NCBI GenBank assembly: GCA_944324185.1 | Contig: CALUVI010000013.1 | Location: 1 to 44,270 of the forward strand | Source of the DNA: Candidatus Gastranaerophilales bacterium | GTDB taxonomy: Bacteria > Cyanobacteriota > Vampirovibrionia > Gastranaerophilales > Gastranaerophilaceae | Reading direction: 5' to 3' | DNA: 44,270 nt | Part shown: positions 1 to 6,434 of the stretch, in pieces | Layout: each line of letters starts with the position of its first letter | How positions within the stretch are numbered: the stretch's first letter is position 1 | Translations under genes and position numbers: made by a program | Notes under the pieces: generated by a model | What the model was told of the DNA's origin: nothing | Databases searched by the model: none | Seen by the model: the letters and a program-made list of their open reading frames with translations, nothing else

Positions 1-222
1 GAATTCAAACACCATGACGTATTCAATGTAGATTATCCTACATCTTGTCCTGATGTACCTTCTGAAATGCTTGATGCAAGAGGTATGTGGGCAGATAAGA
101 ATGCTTATGATGAAGCTGCTAACAAGCTTGCTCAAATGTTTGCAGACAACTTTGCCGCTAAATATCCAAATATGCCGGCTGAAATTGTTAATGCAGGTCC
201 TAGAGCAACTGCTAACGTATAA
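1..222 (+). CDS. pckA: Phosphoenolpyruvate carboxykinase (ATP), C-terminal end only
   Basis: The window opens inside this gene. The 73 visible residues read from base 1 to a TAA at 220-222. The ending matches the C-terminal helical tail of ATP-dependent PEP carboxykinases: a proline-rich turn (CPDVPSEMLDARGMWADK), then an Ala-rich helix and a final NAGPRA segment resembling the AAGPKL end of the E. coli enzyme. PckA converts oxaloacetate and ATP to PEP, CO2 and ADP in the cytoplasm (gluconeogenic step, or reversed in fermenters). The catalytic domain lies outside the window, so the call rests on the tail alone. A strong intrinsic terminator follows 18 bases after the stop, so this is the end of its transcript. 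Confidence 0.8.
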   Translation, partial: EFKHHDVFNVDYPTSCPDVPSEMLDARGMWADKNAYDEAANKLAQMFADNFAAKYPNMPAEIVNAGPRATANV

Positions 223-240
223 GTTAATTTTATTTAATTT

Positions 241-277
241 AAACCGGCGCCGTAAGATTTTACGGCGCCGGTTTTAT
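241..277 (+). terminator. Intrinsic terminator of pckA
   Basis: A perfect 15-bp stem (241-255 pairing with 260-274, core CCGGCGCCG) with a four-base GATT loop is followed by a short T-rich tract. Its GC-rich core stands out against the AT-rich surroundings, and it lies directly after the pckA stop codon. Confidence 0.9.
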
Positions 278-306
278 TACATTTATTACAAATTAATACT
301 ACAAAA

Positions 307-690
307 TGTATATTTTGTTACTTTTTTTTAATTTATATATCTTCATTTTTTCTTCTTTGCCTTCAAAGAAGAAAAAATGAAGCAAAAAAGAAGAAATATT
401 GTTGTTTTGAATGCTCTTCGAGCATAGGATTGAACGGCTGCTGCGGGCAAAGCCCGCACATTGCCCCTCGCTAAAAACGCTCGGGAGGGCTTCGCCGCTG
501 TCATATTTAGCAAATTTTACGCCGCTTAACTATAAAAATGTAGGTTGGGTTTACTAACCCAACAATAACTGTTATATGTTTGGGGGAAGCAGTAGTGTGG
601 AGCTTGCTCCACAACCATTGTGTAAGTTACAGTAGGGCTTTTCTATTCCGGTGGGAACGCTAACGCTTTTCCCACCCTACTACTACTATA
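307..690 (+). repeat. Left arm of a ~1.2 kb imperfect inverted duplication
   Basis: Bases from about 307 to 690 reappear as the reverse complement at about 1090-1475 with few differences. The inner ends diverge gradually. The arm contains, in order, a mirror/triplex-type hairpin element (341-497), a GTAGGTTGGG-type palindrome (539-566), a GTGGAGC palindrome (591-614) and a GTGGGAACGC hairpin (650-685). No gene is supported inside it. Confidence 0.85.
341..497 (+). repeat. Mirror-repeat / multi-hairpin dispersed element, copy 1
   Basis: The first element is a perfect 19-bp pyrimidine/purine stem, 341-359 with 364-382, and a four-base loop. The purine strand is followed by its own mirror image: AAAGAAGAAAAAA at 365-377 and AAAAAAGAAGAAA at 384-396. 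A TATTGTTGTTTT linker follows. Then come stem II (ATGCTC 411-416 with GAGCAT 420-425) and stem III (TGCGGGC 442-448, AAA loop, GCCCGCA 452-458). A last CTCGCT / ACGCTCGG block ends the unit. It is non-coding in every frame that I trust. Confidence 0.85.
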
Positions 691-848
691 TTTACTTAAT
701 ATCATACTGAACTTACCAGTTTGGAGTCATTGCGGGGGTAAATATTTGGACTGGTAAGTTTAACTTACCAGTTTGAGGTCATTGCGAGATTCGTGGCAAT
801 CCATATTGTTATCGTTGGGTTTCACCCAACCTACAATTTTATAACACG

Positions 849-1030
849 TGTTGCACCGCGAGCGTGTTATGCGTCAGCATAACAATAGCGAGCGAGAACC
901 TGCAGGCTTTGCCTGCAACAGCCATTCAGACAACGCTCGTAAGAGCGTAGAAAACAATTGCGTGATTTCTCTTTCTTTTCGTCCTTTTCTTTCTCTTTAT
1001 ATCGCAATAAAAGAGAAAGAAAAGGACAAA
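849..1030 (-). repeat. Mirror-repeat / multi-hairpin dispersed element, diverged copy 2
   Basis: Read on the minus strand this has the same order of parts as copy 1 but a different sequence. The 18-bp pyrimidine/purine stem is 981-998 with 1010-1027. On the plus strand a 15-base block at 966-980 is the exact mirror of the block at 984-998, with centre GTC. Stem II is ACGCTC 933-938 with GAGCGT 943-948. Stem III is TGCAGGC 901-907 with GCCTGCA 911-917 around a TTT loop. It sits between the arms of the large inverted duplication. Confidence 0.75.
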
Positions 1031-1089
1031 TAAAATAGAAAAGATAAAAAGTAAATAGGTCGGGCTAAAGCCCGACAATAACTGTGTTT

Positions 1090-1475
1090 ACAGGCTGGGA
1101 AGAGTGTTAGTAGTAGCGTTCCCACCGGAATAGAAAAGCCCTACTATAACTTACACAATGGTTGTGGAGCAAGCTCCACACTACTGCTTCCCCCCAACAT
1201 AAAACAGTTATTGTTGGGTTAGTAAACCCAACCTACATTTTTATAATTAACTCGTGGCGTAAAATTTGCTAAATATGACAGTGACGAAGCCCTCCCGAGC
1301 GTTTTTAGCGAGGGGCGATGTGCGGGCTTTGCCCGCAGCAGCCGTTCAATCCTATGCTCGAAGAGCATTCAAAACAACAATATTTCTTCTTTTTTGCTTC
1401 GTTTTTTCTTCTTTGAAAAACAAAGAAGAAAAAATGAAGACATATAAATTAAAAAAAGTAACAAAATATACAAAG
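1090..1475 (-). repeat. Right arm of the imperfect inverted duplication
   Basis: Reverse complement of about 307-690. It carries the inverted copies of the same palindromes: GTGGGAACGC type at 1110-1125, GTGGAGC at 1163-1185, GTAGGTTGGG type at 1207-1236 and the mirror element at 1275-1440. Between the arms (691-1089) lie a diverged mirror element and small palindromes, including a CATTGCGAG...GCAATCC unit at about 780-805 and a TCGGGCTAAAGCCCGA hairpin at about 1059-1074. Confidence 0.85.
1275..1440 (-). repeat. Mirror-repeat / multi-hairpin dispersed element, copy 4 (inverted)
   Basis: This is the minus-strand copy inside the right arm. The 32-base segment 1383-1414 is a perfect mirror repeat (13-base arms 1383-1395 and 1402-1414 around GCTTCG). 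The pyrimidine/purine stem is 1397-1415 with 1421-1439, with one mismatch. The TGCGGGC / GCCCGCA stem and the ATGCTC / GAGCAT stem are present, although the latter loop differs from copy 1 (GAA in place of TTC on the plus strand). Confidence 0.85.
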
Positions 1476-1485
1476 AATTACATTA

Positions 1486-1562
1486 TAGTAGTGTGGAGCT
1501 TGCTCCACAAGCGTTGTGCATTTATATAATTTAAATTTTGTGGAGCAAGCTCCACACTACTA
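1486..1562. repeat. MITE-like element with GTGGAGC palindromic ends
   Basis: The ends are inverted copies of AGTAGTGTGGAGCTTGCTCC (left 1486-1510, right 1538-1562), and each end is itself a hairpin. The AT-rich middle (GCGTTGTGCA and TTAAATTTT) matches the element at 35287-35373, so the two are copies of one unit. It lies just past the 3' end of the minus-strand AAA+ gene. Confidence 0.8.
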
Positions 1563-1588
1563 TACATTGAAAATAAAAAAGTATAAAT

Positions 1589-3106
1589 CTAAGAAGCCTG
1601 AGGTCTTATAAACCCTATAGGTTTTCTTGAAGTATCTTTTTTGTCTTTCAAAAAGTCCATCAGGGCTTTATCAAAATCTTCCTGCGTGATTTTGAAATTT
1701 TTAATATCCATAACTGAGTAAGTAGAATTTTCCATTTTTTCAAAAATACCTGCTCTTACAAACCCATTATTGTGAGCTTCGTTAACAATGTGTCTTACGT
1801 CGGCTCCGGTTGCCTTTATATTAACCAGTTTATCAAGCATGTCATCAATGTTAATGTTTTCATCAAGTTTGCGATTTTGGGTATTTATTTTAAAGATTTC
1901 TCTCAGCCCTTCTTTATCAGGCGGAGTCACTTCATAGTGCTTACCGAACCTTCCGGAGCGGACAACGGCGCTGTCAAGAGCTTTAAAATTATTGGTAGCA
2001 GCTATAACAAAAACATCATCATTTGCATTATCAATATCTGTCATCAGGGTAAGCAGTTGGTTTACAACTTTGTCTCCGTAAACATCTTTGCTGTCCCTTG
2101 TTCTTGCAACGGCATCAAATTCATCCAGAAAAATAATAGTAGGCTGCTTTTCTTTAGCTTCGTCAAAAAGATTTCTCCAGTTTGCTTCTGATTCCCCGAC
2201 CCACTTTGACTCCAAATCAAGCCCGTTGAGGCTTATAAAATTTGCCCCTGCTTCATTTGCTAATGCTCTTGCAATGTGGGTTTTACCGGTTCCGGGAGGT
2301 CCGTAGAGAATAAATCCGTGATTTAATTCCATGCCTTCGTATGCGTCAGGATAGCGGATAGGATAGATAATATCTTTTTTGAGTGAATCTTTCAATTCGT
2401 GAAGTCCGCCTACCTGCGCAAAAGTAACAGGAGTTGAGGATTTGTGTTTCTTCTGCATAAGCTGGGAGATAGTTTTTTTATTGATTTTTTCAATATTTTT
2501 ATTCGCTTCCGATTCAAAATCAAACGCTCTTGTGAAATTTTTTCTAAACATGCTGAGGTCGGATTTTGGTTCTTCTTTTATTTTAAGCAAATTGCCGTTA
2601 ACTGACAGTATATCGTCACGTACTACATAAAAACTTTCTTTTGCCTTAAGAGGATAAGTTTTATTATCTGTAATAAGCGGAACTTCAAAGTCATTGAGAT
2701 TTATAACCTCTGTATCGCCCATACTGTTTTTTATAAAACCGAGACAGCCTCCCAGATTTTCGTCCGGTATAAAGAAACCGCGTTTAATGGCATTTTTGAT
2801 AAGTCCGGCATTTTCATACATTTTCTTTGCGCACTCGTGCAGATTTTTCCCTATAAGAATCATATCCCCGAGCTTGAAATTCTGAAAAATGGACGCGAGT
2901 TTATCCTCAAGAGGAATTTGTTTAACAAGTGCTCTTGAGACTTCAGTTGCCCCTCTGAAATTTATCTGAGTCTGATTGTACGTAGAATTCAGATGATTAA
3001 GGTTAATTTCATTAGATTTTACTTCATCCGGAACTTCTTTCTTCGTTTTTAAAAGTACGTTGCTTTGATAGTGGTTTGTTTTTGCGCTAATCGGGTTGAT
3101 TCTCAT
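1589..3106 (-). CDS. AAA+ ATPase, single-module p97/Vps4-type, lineage N-terminus
   Basis: This 505-residue cytoplasmic ATPase has one classical AAA module: Walker A GPPGTGKT (269-276), Walker B IIFLDEFD (324-331), sensor 1 in VIAATNN (367-373), candidate arginine fingers R383 and R386 in the second region of homology, and GADVRHIVNEA (about 434-444) in the lid. The N-terminal ~220 residues match no domain I know. They begin MRINPIS and carry INFRGA at 48-53, a motif also seen at 9976-10332. There is no FtsH-type zinc site and no membrane segment, so it is not a protease by itself; a remodelling role is inferred. RBS GGAGG lies 5 bases before the ATG. A structured leader with a terminator-like hairpin precedes it. 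Confidence 0.85.
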   Translation of the reverse strand: MRINPISAKTNHYQSNVLLKTKKEVPDEVKSNEINLNHLNSTYNQTQINFRGATEVSRALVKQIPLEDKLASIFQNFKLGDMILIGKNLHECAKKMYENAGLIKNAIKRGFFIPDENLGGCLGFIKNSMGDTEVINLNDFEVPLITDNKTYPLKAKESFYVVRDDILSVNGNLLKIKEEPKSDLSMFRKNFTRAFDFESEANKNIEKINKKTISQLMQKKHKSSTPVTFAQVGGLHELKDSLKKDIIYPIRYPDAYEGMELNHGFILYGPPGTGKTHIARALANEAGANFISLNGLDLESKWVGESEANWRNLFDEAKEKQPTIIFLDEFDAVARTRDSKDVYGDKVVNQLLTLMTDIDNANDDVFVIAATNNFKALDSAVVRSGRFGKHYEVTPPDKEGLREIFKINTQNRKLDENINIDDMLDKLVNIKATGADVRHIVNEAHNNGFVRAGIFEKMENSTYSVMDIKNFKITQEDFDKALMDFLKDKKDTSRKPIGFIRPQAS

Positions 3107-3330
3107 AGTATCCTCCTCTTTTTCTGGAAAAAGGGCTTGTAAAGTCTAAAGAATTTACAAGCCCCGTTAAAAATTTTTATATATAATTTGACCTAACAAA
3201 GTTGTAAATTCACATTCGCACACCACGATAGAATGACCGGCATAATCACGCGGCATTTCTTAATTGATAGATGCATGTTAAGTGAATTAAAGTTAGTCAA
3301 ATTTATCCCTTTTTTAAAAAATTGTAACTT
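3107..3330 (-). promoter_or_regulatory. Structured leader with terminator-like hairpin upstream of the AAA+ gene
   Basis: On the minus strand, transcription predicted from about 3328 gives a ~220-base leader. Nested long-range pairing is visible: 3185-3197 with 3292-3303 (one bulge) and 3207-3213 with 3282-3288. Closer to the gene, an 11-bp stem (3133-3143 with 3154-3164) is followed on the minus strand by TTTTT, like an intrinsic terminator, about 25 bases before the start codon. No other minus-strand gene lies directly upstream, so the hairpin is better explained as an attenuator than as the end of another transcript. I do not recognise the class. Confidence 0.5.
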
Positions 3331-3334
3331 TTAC

Positions 3335-3363
3335 ACTATATATTATGTTTTAAAATCTGTCAA
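3335..3363 (-). promoter_or_regulatory. Sigma-70-type promoter for the AAA+ gene leader
   Basis: On the minus strand, TTGACA (3363-3358) and TATAGT (3340-3335) are separated by 17 bases. This is the best promoter-like pair upstream of the AAA+ gene and would start the structured leader near 3328. Confidence 0.65.
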
Positions 3364-3502
3364 TACCCCGGTCTGATTAATAAGATTAATGTTGATACTT
3401 TTTGAGTTTTTTGTCCGGGTAAAACCTCAATTTGCAAACCTATTTATTATGCTCGTTTTGCACTTTCCGCTTTGCTGTTTACCATTTACAAATAAGATAA
3501 TA

Positions 3503-3531
3503 TTTACCCTGTGTATTTTTTGTAATATAAT
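3503..3531 (+). promoter_or_regulatory. Promoter of the glycosyltransferase gene
   Basis: TTTACC (3503-3508) and TATAAT (3526-3531) are 17 bases apart. The predicted start site near 3538 lies downstream of all earlier in-frame start codons of this reading frame, which supports translation from 3563. Confidence 0.65.
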
Positions 3532-3562
3532 GACTTTAAAGCGCAGAAGTTCAGGAGGGAGT

Positions 3563-4288
3563 ATGACAAAAAATGTTATTTGTATCAAATGGGGTACAAA
3601 ATTCGGGGCAGAATATGTGAACCGGTTATATCATATGGTTGAAAAGAACCTGCAAATCCCGCACAGGTTTGTTTGTTTTACCGATAATACCGAAGGTCTT
3701 GCAGAAGGTATTGAAACAAGAGAATTACCTCCTTATGAAGATAATCCGCATATAGGAGATAAAGGCTGGAGAAAACTCTCTCTTTTTAATCAAGAGCTTG
3801 CTGATCTTGATGGTACTGCACTGTTTCTGGATCTTGATATTGTAATAAGAAGCAGCCTCGACCCGTTTTTTGAAGCAGAAGGCGATTTTCTTATTGTTAA
3901 AGACTGGGATTTCCCGGATGATATAATTGGAAATTCCTCTGTCTTTCGTTTTGAAATCGGAAAGCACCCCGATGTATTGGATAATTTTTATAAACTGGGT
4001 AATGAAATCAGGCACGACTACAAGAACGAACAGGCTTTTTTATCTTATGAAATGCACAGGAAAGGAATTTTGAAATACTGGGATAAAAACTGGTGTGTAA
4101 GTTTCAAACGCAATTGTTTGCAGCCGTTCCCGCTCAATTTTTTCTTAGAGCCGAAAGAACCGCAAGATGCAAAAATAATTGTATTTCACGGCAGACCGAC
4201 TCCGGAGCAGGCATTTAAAGGATTTATGGGAAAAGGTGGACTTCGTTACGTAAAACCTACAAAATGGCTTGAGAAATACTGGGGATAA
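3563..4288 (+). CDS. GT-A fold glycosyltransferase-like protein
   Basis: A 241-residue soluble protein. After the opening beta strand and WGTKFGAEYVNRLY come a region predicted to bind the nucleotide, and then ALFLDLDIVI, whose DLD (90-92) fits the metal/nucleotide-sugar DxD motif of GT-A enzymes. A conserved NEQAFLS (155-161) and an HGRP segment (209-212) near the end are also typical. Donor and acceptor cannot be read. The start is set by the RBS AGGAGGG 5 bases upstream and by a promoter at 3503-3531; the longer in-frame extension would begin before that promoter. It lies 149 bases before waaA, so a role in cell-surface glycan assembly is plausible but inferred. Confidence 0.75.
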   Translation: MTKNVICIKWGTKFGAEYVNRLYHMVEKNLQIPHRFVCFTDNTEGLAEGIETRELPPYEDNPHIGDKGWRKLSLFNQELADLDGTALFLDLDIVIRSSLDPFFEAEGDFLIVKDWDFPDDIIGNSSVFRFEIGKHPDVLDNFYKLGNEIRHDYKNEQAFLSYEMHRKGILKYWDKNWCVSFKRNCLQPFPLNFFLEPKEPQDAKIIVFHGRPTPEQAFKGFMGKGGLRYVKPTKWLEKYWG

Positions 4289-4437
4289 ATGTATCTTGCC
4301 GGTGATTGAGTGATTAAGGGATTGAAAAATGCAGGTTGGGTGAACTCAACAAAAACTGAATTGATTACACAAGTGTTTACGTGTCTTGCAATGACAAAAG
4401 TGCAGTAAGCTCTTACTATCGGAGCAAAAAGGATAAA

Positions 4438-5703
4438 ATGATAATCTTAGAAATTTTAATGACAATTTTATTTTTACTCTTTCTTCCGTTTTATTACTTA
4501 GAAAGAGTTATTCACAAAAAATCTTACGGCTGGAAGGAAAAATTCGGCGGTGTAGGTGTAAATTCCGACGGAGAAAAAATTGTTACTGAGAAAGATAAAG
4601 TAATTCACATTCATTGCTGCTCGGTAGGGGAAGCTCTTGCGATAGAAAATTTGCTTAAATCAATTAAGAAAAACTTTTCTAACTGCAAGCTTGTTGTCAC
4701 AACTTTTACCTATGCAGGACAGCAGATTGCTCAAAAAAAATTTGAAAATGTTGCTGACTACATAACCTACTTCCCGTTTGACAATCCGATTCCGGTAAAA
4801 AGATTTCTGGATAAAATTCATCCTGATATTTCAATTATTGCGGAAACTGAAATTTGGCCCTATTTTGCATACAGCTGTAAGAAAAAAAATATTCCGCTTA
4901 TTATGATTAACGCGCGGATTTCGGATTTATCGTTTAAATCTTACAAGAGGATGAAATTTTTCTTTAAAAATGTCTTTAAAAACTATACTGCTGTTTATGC
5001 TCAGAGTAACGAAGATAAAGAAAAATTTATCTCAGTCGGATTGGAGCAGCAAAAAGCGGAAGTCATGGGAAATCTGAAATTCGATATTGAACCTTCTGAC
5101 GAGAGCATTGATATCGGGCAGGAAGGGTACAGAATATTTCTTGCAGGAAGCACGCATAAACCGGAAAATGAAATTATAATTCAGACGTACAAAAAACTGC
5201 AGTCAGAGTTCAAAGACCTTAAGTTATTAATTGCGCCGCGACATTTGGAACGTGTAGATGAAATAAAATCATTGCTTAAAAAATATGAGCTTTCTTTCGG
5301 GCTGCGTTCCGAGGACGATAAGTTTTCGGATACGAAAGATGTAATTATTTTAAATACACTTGGTGAGCTTAAGAAAATGTATTCAATTTGTGATATAGCA
5401 TTTATCGGCGGGAGTTTCAACAATACCGGCGGTCATAATCCGCTTGAGGCTGCAATTTTTGAAAAACCTGTTGTCTCAGGTCCTGCTGTATTCAATTTTA
5501 AGGATATTTATGATGTTTTGTGCAAATCAGGAGCAGGAAGAATTGTTAAAAATCAGGACGAGTTTTATAGCTATTTAAAAACTTTGCTTGGTGATTCTGA
5601 AAACTACAATGAAACAAAAAATGCCTGTAAAAAGGTTTTCACTTCAAACAGAGGCGCCATTGATTTTGTAGTTAAAAAAGTTTCGAAAATCCTGTATGTT
5701 TAG
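4438..5703 (+). CDS. waaA: Kdo transferase (3-deoxy-D-manno-octulosonate transferase)
   Basis: WaaA/KdtA moves Kdo from CMP-Kdo onto lipid A precursor at the inner membrane. The 421-residue protein has an N-terminal anchor (LEILMTILFLLFLPFYYLE) and then the family signatures: HCCSVGEALA (first Rossmann domain), VVTTFTYAGQ, FPFDNP, ETEIWP, INARISDLSF, and the C-terminal FIGGSFNNTGGHNPLEAA of the GT-B nucleotide-binding domain. The ATG at 4438 is preferred over an upstream GTG at 4381 because AAGGA lies just before it and E. coli WaaA starts the same way. The gene stands alone here; other lipid A genes are outside the window. Its presence implies lipopolysaccharide. Confidence 0.93.
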   Translation: MIILEILMTILFLLFLPFYYLERVIHKKSYGWKEKFGGVGVNSDGEKIVTEKDKVIHIHCCSVGEALAIENLLKSIKKNFSNCKLVVTTFTYAGQQIAQKKFENVADYITYFPFDNPIPVKRFLDKIHPDISIIAETEIWPYFAYSCKKKNIPLIMINARISDLSFKSYKRMKFFFKNVFKNYTAVYAQSNEDKEKFISVGLEQQKAEVMGNLKFDIEPSDESIDIGQEGYRIFLAGSTHKPENEIIIQTYKKLQSEFKDLKLLIAPRHLERVDEIKSLLKKYELSFGLRSEDDKFSDTKDVIILNTLGELKKMYSICDIAFIGGSFNNTGGHNPLEAAIFEKPVVSGPAVFNFKDIYDVLCKSGAGRIVKNQDEFYSYLKTLLGDSENYNETKNACKKVFTSNRGAIDFVVKKVSKILYV

Positions 5704-6062
5704 TCGTTGTTGTATATGTTTCGCGTTTTAGGGATTCTGAGGGCGCGAACCCTCAGAATAACGGCAGGGGTAAATGTATTTTGGTTGTCAGGTGAGACTA
5801 CAAGCTTGGCGTCATTGTGAAGGAACAACCATTTAGCCCGAAGCAATCTTGAACATATTTGTCAATTGAATAGTTTTTGTTGGATTTCACACAACCTACA
5901 TTTTTTTATATTTTATGTTAATCAAAAAAAAGCCCCTGAGCGGGGCAAAACTTTGAGTAAGATGTAAGATGGGGTAAATTTTTTTAGTCGTTAGTGTAAC
6001 TACAGGATAAATTTAAATTGATGAGTTGAGATAATTGTGAGAGTATGCAAACAACAGTTTGA
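5704..6062. repeat. Spacer filled with small palindromic repeats
   Basis: No gene is supported. It contains a TTCTGAGGG...CCCTCAGAA hairpin at about 5731-5755 (similar words recur near 27285-27318), a GGGGTAAATG...TTTTG word at about 5765-5780 that recurs near 8800, 18660 and 23625, and a TTGGATTTCACACAACCTAC unit at about 5879-5900 of the GTAGGTTGGG family. The terminator for the small gene at 6063-6308 lies at 5923-5946. Confidence 0.6.
5923..5946 (-). terminator. Intrinsic terminator downstream of the 6063-6308 gene
   Basis: On the minus strand the stem GCCCC (5946-5942) with GGGGC (5936-5932) and a five-base loop is followed by eight T residues. Orientation and position fit the small minus-strand gene. 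Confidence 0.75.
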
Positions 6063-6308
6063 TTATTTCAATAATGTAGAGATAAATCTGATTGAATCGT
6101 CTTTTAATTCTTTAACAAAGTCTTTAGCGATTTTAGAGAGAGGTCTGTTGTCGATTTTATCAAATACAGCGTAGATTGGGTCGCCGCCGTTGTTGAATCT
6201 CATTTGTCTGTCTTGTTTTTTAAGATAATAAAATTGAAAGTCAGAAGGGATTTCTAAAGCTCCTGCCGGTTTTTTATTTCTTTCGATTGCGTCGTATGTT
6301 GCTGTCAT
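6063..6308 (-). CDS. Small conserved-looking hypothetical protein
   Basis: An 81-residue charged, soluble protein (MTATYDAIERNKK...). I do not recognise a family. The middle has RFNNGGDPIYAVFDKI, and the C-terminal half is Lys/Asp-rich and probably helical. There is no signal peptide and no membrane segment. It reads as a real gene because it has its own terminator at 5923-5946, an unbroken frame and codon use like its neighbours. The RBS is weak (GAGAG about 10 bases upstream). It is divergent from recG. Confidence 0.6.
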   Translation of the reverse strand: MTATYDAIERNKKPAGALEIPSDFQFYYLKKQDRQMRFNNGGDPIYAVFDKIDNRPLSKIAKDFVKELKDDSIRFISTLLK

Positions 6309-6421
6309 CTTTCTTACTCTCTCTTTCGTTTATCTCTTACATATATATATAAAGTATATCTGTTTCAAAAAATTGCCTTTTTGTTGCTTAAATATTAAGA
6401 AATGTAAAGACGAATTTGTTG

Positions 6422-6434
6422 TATAATCTATTCA
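6422..6434 (+). promoter_or_regulatory. -10 box immediately before recG (leaderless start)
   Basis: TATAAT at 6422-6427 is followed by six bases and the ATG at 6434. A start site about seven bases past the -10 box would fall on the A of the ATG. No ribosome binding site is visible and no good -35 box is seen. Confidence 0.55.

Noticed and set aside
848-1033. A 61-residue frame in the middle of the inverted duplication
   Set aside because: It runs across the hairpins of mirror-element copy 2, has no RBS, and its sequence is explained by the repeat.
1266-1529. An 87-residue frame in the right arm
   Set aside because: It lies on the reverse strand of the repeat element, and the frame is not kept in the left arm or in copy 3.
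3389-3562. N-terminal extension of the glycosyltransferase
   Set aside because: It begins before the promoter at 3503-3531, and a strong RBS marks the ATG at 3563.
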